NCBI GenBank assembly: GCA_023427985.1 | Contig: JAEYZM010000025.1 | Location: 1 to 26,972, forward strand | DNA length: 26,972 nucleotides | Direction: 5' to 3' | From: Bacteroidota bacterium | GTDB taxonomy: Bacteria; Bacteroidota; Bacteroidia; Sphingobacteriales; Sphingobacteriaceae | Shown: piece by piece, positions 1 to 8,238 of the stretch | Numbering within the stretch: the first letter of the stretch is position 1 | How the letters are laid out: every line of letters starts with the position of its first letter | The notes under the pieces: generated by a model | What the model was told of the DNA's origin: nothing | The model's database searches: none | What the model saw: only the letters and a program-made list of their open reading frames with translations | Made by a program: the position numbers and the translations under genes

Positions 1-1610
1 GCACCAAAATGATTGCGATCGCGCATGTATTTTTTTGCTTCGTATAAAGTAATTCCTCTACGCTGACGCTTTTTGAAAAGTACTTCACCATATGCAGCAC
101 ACAAATCGTCTTCCTTACGCGGATCAATAATTTTCACATCCGATAAATCCAATTTATGTTCTTCAATCAGCGCATTAATTTTTTCAATATCGCCCAACAA
201 AATTGGGAAAGCGATACCATCGTCCTTCACAATTTGTGCAGCTTTAAGAATCTTATAATTATCTGCTTCTGCAAATACCACACGCTTTGGATTACCTTTC
301 GCTTTTACCGAAACTGCGCGCATCAATTTATCGTCGAGACCTAAGCGTTTCTTCAACTCTTCTTTATACGCATCCCAATCTTTAATAGGCGCTTTAGCAA
401 CACCCGATTCCATTGCAGCTCTCGCAACTGCAGGAGCAACATGCGTAATCAATCGCAAGTCGAGCGGCTTAGGAATAATGTAATCTTTTCCAAAGCTGAT
501 ATTTTTTTGATTGTATGCTAAGTTTACAGCTTCAGGTACTGGCTTCTTGGCAAGCTCTGCAATTGCACGTACTGCCGCAATTTTCATCGCTTCATTAATT
601 TGAGTAGCACGCACATCCAATGCACCGCGGAAAATGTATGGGAATCCCAAAACATTGTTCACCTGATTCGGATAATCGGAACGACCCGTTGCCATGATGA
701 TGTCGTTACGTGTTTTCAATGCAACATTATAATCGATTTCTGGATCCGGATTGGCCATCGCAAATACGATTGGATTTTTAGCCATCGACTTAAGCATTTC
801 AGGTGTTAAAATATTTGCCGATGATAATCCGATCACTACATCGGCATCTTTACAAGCTTGTTCAAGCGTATCAATTTTGCGTTTTGTTGCGAAAAACTTT
901 TTCGTCTCATCCATCGGTCCTTCACGGTCGGCACGAATCACACCTTCACGATCAATCATCACAATGTTTTCCTTCAATGCCCCCATCTCCAAGTACAATT
1001 TTGAACAAGAGATGGCCGCAGCACCAGCACCAATCACAACGATTTTTACTTTATCAATTTTTTTCTTTTGCAATTCCAAAGCGTTCAACAAAGCCGCTGC
1101 AGAAATAATTGCAGTACCATGCTGATCGTCGTGCATAATCGGTATGTTCAACTCCGCTTTTAGTCGACGCTCAATTTCAAAACACTCCGGGGCTTTAATA
1201 TCTTCTAAATTCACCCCACCAAAAGTTGGTTCAAGAGCCTTCACTGTTTTCACAAATTCATCGACATCTGTTACATTCAACTCAATATCAAACACATCAA
1301 TGTCGGCAAAAATCTTAAACAAAATTCCCTTCCCTTCCATCACCGGTTTTGAAGCTTCTGGGCCGATGTTACCCAAGCCCAATACGGCAGTCCCGTTAGA
1401 AATTACAGCCACCAAATTTCCTTTAGCGGTATATTTATAGACATCTTCTACATTGTCCTTAATGCGCAAACAGGGTTCTGCAACACCTGGTGAATATGCT
1501 AATGAAAGGTCTCTTTGAGAATTCGTTGATTTAGTAGGAATTACCTCTATCTTTCCCGGCCTGCCTTGTGAATGATAATCTAAGGCGTCTTGTTTTCTGT
1601 TCTTACTCAT
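1..1610 (-). CDS. maeB: NADP-dependent malic enzyme with C-terminal phosphotransacetylase-like domain (3' end cut off)
   Basis: Oxidative decarboxylation of malate to pyruvate, giving NADPH in the cytoplasm. Translating the minus strand from the ATG at 1610 gives 536 uninterrupted codons running off the left edge. Visible motifs are SLAYSPGVAEPC (residues 36-47), MEGKG with the likely catalytic Lys94, GGVNLEDIKAPECF (131-144), the HDDQHGTA metal/substrate motif (160-167) and a nucleotide-binding GAGAAA (194-199). From about residue 430 (KRVVFAEAD onward) the protein enters a phosphotransacetylase-like domain. That arrangement identifies the long MaeB form, usually about 750-770 residues, so roughly 70 percent is present. 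The added domain is usually regulatory in this family rather than an active transferase. The gene is divergent from the secreted protein at 1889 and has a good -7 box just upstream. Confidence 0.96.
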   Translation of the reverse strand, partial: MSKNRKQDALDYHSQGRPGKIEVIPTKSTNSQRDLSLAYSPGVAEPCLRIKDNVEDVYKYTAKGNLVAVISNGTAVLGLGNIGPEASKPVMEGKGILFKIFADIDVFDIELNVTDVDEFVKTVKALEPTFGGVNLEDIKAPECFEIERRLKAELNIPIMHDDQHGTAIISAAALLNALELQKKKIDKVKIVVIGAGAAAISCSKLYLEMGALKENIVMIDREGVIRADREGPMDETKKFFATKRKIDTLEQACKDADVVIGLSSANILTPEMLKSMAKNPIVFAMANPDPEIDYNVALKTRNDIIMATGRSDYPNQVNNVLGFPYIFRGALDVRATQINEAMKIAAVRAIAELAKKPVPEAVNLAYNQKNISFGKDYIIPKPLDLRLITHVAPAVARAAMESGVAKAPIKDWDAYKEELKKRLGLDDKLMRAVSVKAKGNPKRVVFAEADNYKILKAAQIVKDDGIAFPILLGDIEKINALIEEHKLDLSDVKIIDPRKEDDLCAAYGEVLFKKRQRRGITLYEAKKYMRDRNHFG

Positions 1611-1631
1611 AATTAGGGTAAATATAAGCTT

Positions 1632-1639
1632 CAAATATA
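1632..1639 (-). promoter_or_regulatory. Candidate -7 box for maeB
   Basis: The minus strand reads TATATTTG, an exact match to the Bacteroidota -7 consensus TAnnTTTG, 22 bases before the maeB start codon. That would give a leader of only about 16 bases. No convincing TTG at -33 is seen, so the call rests on the -7 element and position. Confidence 0.4.
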
Positions 1640-1712
1640 AGAAAAGAAGGGGATTTCTGAGTTTTGAATTCGAATAAAATAATTGAACTACGTATTAAAA
1701 TATATATCACCA

Positions 1713-1798
1713 CCCACGAGCATACGAACATACGAACATCCCGATAGCTATCGGGAGAACCCACGAACCTCCCGATAGCTATCGGGAGAGCATACGAA
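1713..1798. repeat. Two palindromic repeats embedded in an octamer array
   Basis: Perfect palindromes with core TCCCGATAGCTATCGGGA occur at 1739-1756 and 1769-1788 (the second extends to 20 bases). They interrupt an array of related octamers: CCCACGAG (1713), CATACGAA (1721 and 1729), CCCACGAA (1760) and CATACGAA (1791). The block lies in the 278-base gap between maeB and the secreted protein gene. The same palindrome recurs at 3306 and 11960. No gene or terminator U-tract is attached. The rest of the gap shows nothing recognisable apart from the maeB -7 box. Confidence 0.85.
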
Positions 1799-1888
1799 CC
1801 TCCTCCGTAACACACATGCTACAATCCTTCGCATAGGGGTAGCGATGCTAAGCGCTTGTCATTGAGGAAAACAAGCAAAGAATCAAAA

Positions 1889-3280
1889 ATGAAAACGCTA
1901 TTAATTTATGCTATTGGTCTTATCGTATTGCCTTCTTTTACTCAAGCAGAAAAGATTCGCATCAAACCAGAAGACTTTGTTCAATTTAGGACAATTGCTG
2001 CAAAGAAAAGCTATAAACATAGCTTTATACAAAAGAATCAATTTGCTCATGAGAAAAAAGTATACTCTTGGGATCGATTCTCATCCAATTGGGAAATGAA
2101 TTTACGTACGGAATTCGAATTCAGTACGGAAGGATTAATTAAAAAAGAAACCAATTTTGATGCGCAGAATCAAGCATATACGCAGTATGTTAGAAAGTAC
2201 GATTCAAATGGCCGACTAACATTACAAGAAGAATATACTTTCATAAACAACGAATGGCAAATCATGTCGGCACAGGAATATCAATTCGATGCTATAGGCA
2301 GGGAGTTGCTACAGGAACACAGAATTTTCAGAGACAATCAATGGTTGGTGCAATATGGCATCAAACATGTATTAGATTCGCTCAACGCTAACACATCGAC
2401 CATCACACAATTGGTGTTTGATATGTATACAAATAAATATGTAGAACATAGAAAAGAATCACGTGAATTTTCAAACGGAGTGTTGACAGGAATTGTGTAT
2501 CAAAATTGGGAGAATGGGAACTGGATAAACGAACAAGCAGAAGCATATGATTTCGATGCATCTAATAAAATAACGGCTATAACAACAGTAACATGGGATG
2601 GCAATCAATGGCTTAATTCTGAAATCATTTATAACATCATATGGGAGAATTATGCGATGCAACAACCATCTGAATATCATTCAAAATCATGGGAAACAAA
2701 CAGATGGGACAATGAACGTAAAACCTATTATTCGTATTCATCAACAGGCGGAGTTACAGCATTAGAGATGAAATTAGAAAATGGCGAATGGAAAAATGAT
2801 TTTAGATTTATTGACGAATTTGATAGTAATAAAAATAGAAGTTTGTTGAAAATTGAAAGTTTTGAAAACAACGGTTGGATTGTTCAATATGAAAATCAAT
2901 ATGTGCATACGTATGATAGTCAGCAACGCTTAATTGAAACCATCACTAAAATGTATGATGGTTTCACTTGGATGAATGTGATGAAAGAAGAATATGGTCA
3001 GTATAAAATCGGCACTGGATTTTCAAGTACTAAAAAATTAAATGCACAGGTTTTTCCGAATCCATTTACCGAATACATCAACTTTAGCATCGATGAAAAA
3101 TCAGGTATAGCAAATGTTCGTATACTAGATTTAAGCGGACGTATCATGATGATGCAAGAGGAAGAACTTAATGCAAATAACCAAATTCAAGTTCAAGGAA
3201 TACCTAATGGAATCTATTTATTACAGGTAGAAATTGCTGATAAGGTTTATACAGAGAAAATTGTAAAAAAGGGCGAATAG
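1889..3280 (+). CDS. Secreted repeat protein with type IX secretion C-terminal sorting domain
   Basis: Unrecognised beyond its secretion signals. The ATG at 1889 places a clean signal peptide (MKTLLIYAIGLIVLPSFTQA) at the N-terminus; an upstream in-frame TTG at 1856 would bury it. The 463-residue product has imperfect repeats of roughly 40-50 residues through its middle, each with a W-containing turn (NNEWQ, DNQWL, NGNWIN, GNQWLN, NRWDN, NGEWKN, NNGWIV, GFTWMN) followed by a Tyr-rich strand and often a YD..G or FD..G turn. This resembles RHS/YD-type or WG-like beta repeats, but no family can be named. Residues 388-463 form a type A sorting domain: VFPNPFTEYI, then VRILDLSGR, PNGIYLLQV and a Lys-rich end. 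It should be exported by Sec, then secreted or surface-attached by T9SS. A hairpin terminator overlaps its stop codon. Confidence 0.85.
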   Translation: MKTLLIYAIGLIVLPSFTQAEKIRIKPEDFVQFRTIAAKKSYKHSFIQKNQFAHEKKVYSWDRFSSNWEMNLRTEFEFSTEGLIKKETNFDAQNQAYTQYVRKYDSNGRLTLQEEYTFINNEWQIMSAQEYQFDAIGRELLQEHRIFRDNQWLVQYGIKHVLDSLNANTSTITQLVFDMYTNKYVEHRKESREFSNGVLTGIVYQNWENGNWINEQAEAYDFDASNKITAITTVTWDGNQWLNSEIIYNIIWENYAMQQPSEYHSKSWETNRWDNERKTYYSYSSTGGVTALEMKLENGEWKNDFRFIDEFDSNKNRSLLKIESFENNGWIVQYENQYVHTYDSQQRLIETITKMYDGFTWMNVMKEEYGQYKIGTGFSSTKKLNAQVFPNPFTEYINFSIDEKSGIANVRILDLSGRIMMMQEEELNANNQIQVQGIPNGIYLLQVEIADKVYTEKIVKKGE

Positions 3281-3289
3281 CCCTTTTTT
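3265..3289. terminator. Bidirectional intrinsic terminator
   Basis: Six A residues and GGGC, a five-base loop GAATA, then GCCC and six T residues. The stop codon of the secreted protein (3278-3280) lies partly in the loop and partly in the stem. Because the stem is flanked by A-run and T-run, it would also end minus-strand transcripts reading out of the transglycosylase gene. Confidence 0.85.
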
Positions 3290-3365
3290 AGTATGCTAGT
3301 GTGTTATCCCGATAGCTATCGGGATGCTAGTGTTTTAGTGAGAGTGAGTAGTGGAGAGTGGAGAG
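3290..3365. repeat. Palindromic repeat with GAGTG-like heptamer flank
   Basis: The 20-base perfect palindrome ATCCCGATAGCTATCGGGAT is at 3306-3325. It is flanked on the left by TAGTGTGTT and on the right by loosely repeated seven-base words (AGTGTTT, TAGTGAG, AGTGAGT, AGTGGAG, AGTGGAG). Its reverse complement closely resembles the copy at 11960, flanks included, so the mobile or amplified unit is larger than the palindrome. It fills the space between the two convergent genes. Confidence 0.85.
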
Positions 3366-5180
3366 TTAGCCTTTCTTTTGAAGTTTTAATACCATTCCGG
3401 TTTTGATGCTTTCGTTTTCTTTTAAGCCGTTAAGCATGCGAATGTTTTCTACGGTGTTGCCTGCGTATTTCTTCGCAATACTCCATAGTGTATCTCCGTT
3501 TTCAACTTTATGAAATACAAACTTTTCTTCTGAATTCCGTGCTGGAACTTTAACTAATTTCTCATCGGATTTTTTTGTAGTTTGAGTTTCTTGTCTTTCT
3601 TCGTTAGCTGCAAGTTGCTCCTCTTTTTCTGACTCTTGAATTGCAGGTTTTGCTGGGATTTTTTTAGCAACTTTTACTTGTTGTTGTGTTTTCACTAATA
3701 ATACCTGACCTTTCAGCAATCGGTTCGACTTTAACTTATTCCACTTCTTAATGTCGGCAACACTCACATTGTATTTTGCAGAAATCAAACTTAAATTTTC
3801 ACCCGGTTTAACTTTGTGGTTTTTGTTAACGTTTTTTGTAATGTATTCGTAAACAATTTTTGATTCCGATGATATATTTTCGGTATTCAATGCAGTCGTA
3901 TTTCCAACACTTGATGTTTTTGGCTTTTGAGTATTTTTAGCAATCGCTGTTGTTGCCGATGTAGTAACTTTAATTTCTTTTTTAACTTTCAATCGCTGTC
4001 CTGCTACAATCGTATTGCGTTTTAAATTATTCCATTTCTTCAAATCGGCAACACTCACATTGTACTTATTTGAAATTCTTCCCAAAGATTCTCCACGTTT
4101 TACCACATGTGTTTTATAGATCACTTTTGATTTAGCCATTGGATCTACATTCAATACAAATTCGGTTTCGTTTGTACTTGCTGCCGGGAAAAGTGCATAC
4201 AAACTATCGCGATAATTTGACACTAAATCTTTTCGTGTTGCAGGAACTTTGATAATGTATTTATCGGTATAAGCAGGGATGAAATCTTTTTTGAAAATCG
4301 GATTTAACACTTTCAACTCTTCTAAATTCACACCACACAATTGATTGATGTCGTTGAATCGAACAGGTCTTGTGATATGTACTGTATCCGTCAAGAAACT
4401 AAAGTTCGGATATGAAGGATATAAATTATGTTGCTCTGCACAATTCATGATATAAGTCGCAGCAATGTATGCAGGGACATAACCACGTGTTTCTTGTGGT
4501 AAATACTGACGAATTTCCCAGAACGTTTTTTTACCTCCACCTGCTCTACGGATCGCTTTATTCACATTACCTGGTCCACAGTTATAAGCAGCAATGACCA
4601 ATAACCAATCGTTGTATCGGCGGTACATATCGACAAAATATTTCGCTGCTGCATGCGTAGCCAAATAAGGATCTCTACGCTCGTCAACATGCGATGTAAT
4701 TTCTAAATCGTACATCTTAGCAGTGGTAAACATAAACTGCCACATACCCGTTGCGCCAACATAAGAAACGGCGTAAGGATTTAATGCCGACTCAACAATT
4801 GCTAAGTATTTAAATTCTGTGGGGATGTTATATTCTTTGAACACTTTTTCCACCATCGGAAAATAATATTCAGAAAGTCCCAACATACGTTCTACCTGCT
4901 CTCTTTTACGATACGCATATAGGTCGATGTATGCCTGAACATAATTATTGTAGTCTAAAGGAATTTGTTTTGTTAAAGAATCTAATCTTTTTTGATACAC
5001 CTCTTTCTTAAAGCGAGGTGCTGCATTTAAAGCAGAAAGGTCAACTTCTGGAACAACGAAGGTAGTGTCTTCTGGAGCGTAAAAAGTACTATTAATTTTT
5101 TTTCCTACAGGTTTTGCTATCGCTTGACTAACAAAAAAAGCCGTTAGTAAAACGAAGCAGAAGATGTTTGGTCTTTTCAT
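3366..5180 (-). CDS. mltD: Membrane-bound-type lytic murein transglycosylase with three LysM domains
   Basis: Cleaves the glycan strand of peptidoglycan between MurNAc and GlcNAc, forming 1,6-anhydroMurNAc. The 604-residue protein starts with a signal peptide (MKRPNIFCFVLLTAFFVSQAIA), without a lipobox Cys. The goose-lysozyme-like SLT domain spans about 100-250: catalytic Glu130 in AIVESALNP, then GATGMWQFM (142-150) and AAYNCGPGNV (197-206). Three LysM peptidoglycan-binding modules follow at about 357-400, 454-497 and 556-601, separated by Lys/Thr/Ser-rich linkers. A degenerate LysM-like segment (about 270-312) precedes them. This is the MltD layout with an extra LysM. It follows gatA on the same strand by 89 bases and may share its transcript. 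Confidence 0.93.
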   Translation of the reverse strand: MKRPNIFCFVLLTAFFVSQAIAKPVGKKINSTFYAPEDTTFVVPEVDLSALNAAPRFKKEVYQKRLDSLTKQIPLDYNNYVQAYIDLYAYRKREQVERMLGLSEYYFPMVEKVFKEYNIPTEFKYLAIVESALNPYAVSYVGATGMWQFMFTTAKMYDLEITSHVDERRDPYLATHAAAKYFVDMYRRYNDWLLVIAAYNCGPGNVNKAIRRAGGGKKTFWEIRQYLPQETRGYVPAYIAATYIMNCAEQHNLYPSYPNFSFLTDTVHITRPVRFNDINQLCGVNLEELKVLNPIFKKDFIPAYTDKYIIKVPATRKDLVSNYRDSLYALFPAASTNETEFVLNVDPMAKSKVIYKTHVVKRGESLGRISNKYNVSVADLKKWNNLKRNTIVAGQRLKVKKEIKVTTSATTAIAKNTQKPKTSSVGNTTALNTENISSESKIVYEYITKNVNKNHKVKPGENLSLISAKYNVSVADIKKWNKLKSNRLLKGQVLLVKTQQQVKVAKKIPAKPAIQESEKEEQLAANEERQETQTTKKSDEKLVKVPARNSEEKFVFHKVENGDTLWSIAKKYAGNTVENIRMLNGLKENESIKTGMVLKLQKKG

Positions 5181-5269
5181 TCGTTCCTTATTTAATGGTT
5201 AATACAATCCTACATTGCTAGAATATGAATTCTGCAAAATATAAAATTTTCTACAAAATCCGGTTATTT

Positions 5270-6694
5270 CTACGTGTTTTGTTCTAAAAAGTTGGCAAAA
5301 TTTAACATTTCTTGCTCTCCAAAGTGTTTTCCTATGATTTGGATTCCTATAGAAAGCCCGTTTGAATGTTGAGCCGCAGGGATAGAAATTGCTGGTAATC
5401 CAGCCAAAGAGGCCTGTACCGTAAAAATATCGGCCAAGTACATCACTACTGGATCGCTTGTTTTTTCACCTAATTTGAAGGCTGTACTCGGTGCCGTAGG
5501 CAAAATCATTAAATCGTAGTTCGATAATATTTCTACCGATTTATCGCGAATTAATCGGCGTACTTTCTGTGCTTTTGCATAATACGCATCGTAATATCCG
5601 GCACTTAAAACAAAGGTACCGAGCATAATTCTGCGTTTCACTTCTTCGCCAAATCCTTCCGAACGAGAAAGTTTGTAGGTCGACTCTAAGTCAGTTGCGT
5701 TTTTACTTCTATAGCCAAAATGCACCCCATCGTAACGCGATAAGTTAGAAGATGCTTCTGCAGTTGTCAACACATAATACGTTGGCACTGCATATTTTAA
5801 TAATGGGAATTCCACCTCTTCCACCACAAAACCTTGATCACGTAAGCTTTCAATTTTTTGCAGCATCATTTGTTTCACTTCAGGGTCTAAGCCTTCAGAA
5901 TTAATTGCTTCTGCTAAATATGCAATTCTTGGTTTATTCTTAAGTGTTAAGTTCTTTGAATATTCAGGAACTTCGCGTTGAGATGCCGTAGCATCGTATG
6001 CATCTTTACCTGCAATAACTTCCAATATCAATGCTGCGTCTTCTACCGAATTGGTGATAGGACCAACTTGATCGAATGAAGATGCGTAAGCAATAATACC
6101 CCATCGAGATACTCTGCTATAGCTAGGTTTCAGTCCAACTACACCGCAGAAACTCGCTGGCTGGCGAACCGATCCACCGGTATCTGTCCCCAATGAAGCC
6201 AAACATAAATCGGCTTGAACAGCCACTGCCGATCCTCCAGAAGAACCTCCTGGAACAAGGGTAGCATCGGCATAATTCAAAACATTTCCATAGTAGGAGG
6301 TTTCGTTGGAAGCACCCATTGCGAACTCATCGCAATTCACGCGACCTATGATGATGGCGTCTTCTGCCAAAATTCTTTCTACAACGGTCGATGAGTAAAT
6401 GGATTCAAACCCTTCTAAAATTTTTGACGATGCAGAAACTTTATGGCCCTTATAGCAAATCATATCTTTGATGCTAATGACCATTCCTGCAAGCTTTCCA
6501 GCATTCCCAGCTTTCATTTTCTGCTCCACTTCTTGCGCACGTTGCATAGCTTCCTCGGCAAACACTTCAATGTAAGCATTGAGCTGCTTGTTCGCTTCTA
6601 TTCTATCCAAATAATACTGTGTAAGCTGTGGCAGGCTAATGTTACCCGCCGAAATATCGGCGCGTACCTCTGCCAGGGAATGATATTTTTTCAA
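5270..6694 (-). CDS. gatA: Aspartyl/glutamyl-tRNA amidotransferase subunit A
   Basis: Amidase subunit of GatCAB. It releases ammonia from glutamine so that Glu-tRNA(Gln), and Asp-tRNA(Asn) in some species, can be amidated in the cytoplasm. The Ser-cis-Ser-Lys triad is complete: Lys76 in VISIKDM, Ser151 in PGGSSGGS and the nucleophile Ser175 in DTGGSVRQP. Each sits three residues earlier than in the well-studied S. aureus GatA. Length (474) fits the family. The start is a TTG at 6694: there is no in-frame ATG upstream before a stop, and the next Met is residue 50, which would remove the conserved N-terminus. It begins 19 bases after tatA. GatB and GatC are not in the window. Confidence 0.95.
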   Translation of the reverse strand: MKKYHSLAEVRADISAGNISLPQLTQYYLDRIEANKQLNAYIEVFAEEAMQRAQEVEQKMKAGNAGKLAGMVISIKDMICYKGHKVSASSKILEGFESIYSSTVVERILAEDAIIIGRVNCDEFAMGASNETSYYGNVLNYADATLVPGGSSGGSAVAVQADLCLASLGTDTGGSVRQPASFCGVVGLKPSYSRVSRWGIIAYASSFDQVGPITNSVEDAALILEVIAGKDAYDATASQREVPEYSKNLTLKNKPRIAYLAEAINSEGLDPEVKQMMLQKIESLRDQGFVVEEVEFPLLKYAVPTYYVLTTAEASSNLSRYDGVHFGYRSKNATDLESTYKLSRSEGFGEEVKRRIMLGTFVLSAGYYDAYYAKAQKVRRLIRDKSVEILSNYDLMILPTAPSTAFKLGEKTSDPVVMYLADIFTVQASLAGLPAISIPAAQHSNGLSIGIQIIGKHFGEQEMLNFANFLEQNT

Positions 6695-6713
6695 ACGATT
6701 ATGGTTTAAAAAA

Positions 6714-6935
6714 TTATTTACCAGAATTTATTTTCTCTTGATCTTTAGCTTCCATGCTTTCCTCAATATCGCGTTTCACGCCATTGGAAGCATCTTTGAA
6801 TTCTCTGATTCCTTTTCCTAGGCCTCTCATTAATTCAGGAATTTTCTTTCCACCAAATAACAATAAAGCCAAAATTACAATCAGGATAACCTCTTGACCA
6901 CCTAGATTCAATAATAATAAACTAGAACTTGACAT
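6714..6935 (-). CDS. tatA: Twin-arginine translocase subunit TatA/TatE
   Basis: Pore-forming subunit of the Tat pathway, which moves folded proteins across the inner membrane. The 73-residue product has a short N-terminal tail, one transmembrane helix (about 12-27), the hinge motif FGGKKIPEL (27-35) and an amphipathic helix (RGLGKGIREFKDA), then a charged, polar tail. The ATG at 6935 is preferred over an upstream TTG at 6956, since it leaves the usual short periplasmic segment before the helix. It lies between the EnvC-like gene (37 bases) and gatA (19 bases). TatC is not in the window. Confidence 0.92.
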   Translation of the reverse strand: MSSSSLLLLNLGGQEVILIVILALLLFGGKKIPELMRGLGKGIREFKDASNGVKRDIEESMEAKDQEKINSGK

Positions 6936-6972
6936 TTCTTCTAAATTAGACTGCAAAGATAGGAAAAAAATG

Positions 6973-8238
6973 CTATTTCGCTAACCATTCCGTTGGGTTC
7001 AATTTATTAATCCCTTTCCAAATCTGCAACTCCATCGACGATATATCCTCTTCGGTGGCTACTGTTCCAATGACTTGCTTGGTACTAATGTTTTGACCCA
7101 TTTTCACATTTACATATTTGAGGTTCGAATACACGGTTGTGTACTCACCATGTCGGATCAAAACAGCGCTTAGTCCGCCCGGGATTTGAATGACCCCCGA
7201 TACGCTACCATTAAATATCGCGCGTACGTTTGCTCCTGCATTTGTTTTTATGTCGATGCCGTTGTTCTGCACCATCACCCCTTTTAATTGTGGATGTTCG
7301 TGCGTTCCAAAATATTCGATGATCGTACCTTTTTCAACCGGCCATGGAAGCTTGCCCCTATTGGCGTTGAACTGATTCGATAATAATTTTGCTTCTGGTG
7401 TAAGGGCCAAATTCGCCGATGAATTCTTATCGCCCGAAACCGTTTTCCCTTTTGCCTTAGCTTCTGCTTCTGCCTTTTTACGTGCCGCTTCTATCTCGCG
7501 CTTAATAATATTTTGAATTTGCTGATCGAGTTTCTTCGCTTGATTTTGCTTCGCAATTAATTGTCGTCTTAATGTTGATTCTTTTGCCGACAATTGTTTC
7601 GCCATTTTTTCTTGTTGGCTTTTCTCTTTGCCCAAAATCACTTTCTCTTCCTGCTCTTCTTCTAGCAAACCATTTTTCTCTTTTTTATTTTTTTCTAACT
7701 CCAACATTTTAGCTTCCAACTTCTGTTGAGCTTCTTCAATGTATTTCGCCTGGCGCTGACGGTATTCAGAAAATTGTTGTAAATATTTTAAGCGTTTGTA
7801 AGCCTGATTGAAATTCTGTGCTGCAAAAACGAACATCAATTTATTATAGGAACTCTGATTTCTAAATGCAAATCGAATCATTGCCGCATACTCTTTCTTC
7901 AATTGCTCCAACTCGGCCTTCAATTGTTCTATCTCCGAATAGGTTGATCCTATTTGATTGTCCAGCGATTTTATTTCTATACTGATGGTATTAATCAAAC
8001 GCTCTCTATATTCTATTTGCTTTCTTAATGCATCCAATTGTGCAAGCGTAGCTTTTTTATTTTTTTGAGTCTCCTTTAAAATTTTTGTGGTTTGTGCAAT
8101 TTCCTTTGCCAACTGTTGTTTCTTCTTTTGTAAGTCGGATTTGGTTTGTGCAGAAACAGAAAATGCCGATGTGAAGATCAACATCAGCATAAGTATAAAA
8201 TATTTCTTGTATGTTCTATTCAAAACGTTTTGGTACAT
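6973..8238 (-). CDS. EnvC-like murein hydrolase activator (coiled coil plus degenerate M23/LytM domain)
   Basis: The 421-residue protein has a signal peptide (MLMLIFTSAFSVSAQ ends near residue 31), a long Lys/Gln/Glu-rich coiled coil (about 31-260) and a C-terminal M23/LytM domain (about 292-421, starting GKLPWPVEKG). The domain lacks the zinc site: the HxxxD position reads N325-N-G-I-D329, and the C-terminal HxH region (HLHFE in active members) reads MELQIW. This matches EnvC/NlpD-type proteins, which do not cut peptidoglycan but activate periplasmic amidases. It overlaps the DUF4292 gene by 23 bases, so translation is probably coupled. No amidase gene is in the window. The architecture is secure; the activator role is inferred from the missing residues. 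Confidence 0.9.
   Translation of the reverse strand: MYQNVLNRTYKKYFILMLMLIFTSAFSVSAQTKSDLQKKKQQLAKEIAQTTKILKETQKNKKATLAQLDALRKQIEYRERLINTISIEIKSLDNQIGSTYSEIEQLKAELEQLKKEYAAMIRFAFRNQSSYNKLMFVFAAQNFNQAYKRLKYLQQFSEYRQRQAKYIEEAQQKLEAKMLELEKNKKEKNGLLEEEQEEKVILGKEKSQQEKMAKQLSAKESTLRRQLIAKQNQAKKLDQQIQNIIKREIEAARKKAEAEAKAKGKTVSGDKNSSANLALTPEAKLLSNQFNANRGKLPWPVEKGTIIEYFGTHEHPQLKGVMVQNNGIDIKTNAGANVRAIFNGSVSGVIQIPGGLSAVLIRHGEYTTVYSNLKYVNVKMGQNISTKQVIGTVATEEDISSMELQIWKGINKLNPTEWLAK

Noticed and set aside
751..1125. 124-codon plus-strand frame inside maeB
   Set aside because: Antisense shadow; the minus strand encodes unmistakable malic enzyme motifs over the same bases.
1713..1798. CRISPR-like array from repeated palindrome and flanks
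   Set aside because: Only two palindromes with a 12-13 base gap, no unique spacers and no cas genes; the same palindrome is scattered singly elsewhere.
1603..1815. Minus-strand 70-codon frame over the maeB upstream region
   Set aside because: It reads through both palindromes and the promoter region and has no protein-like character.
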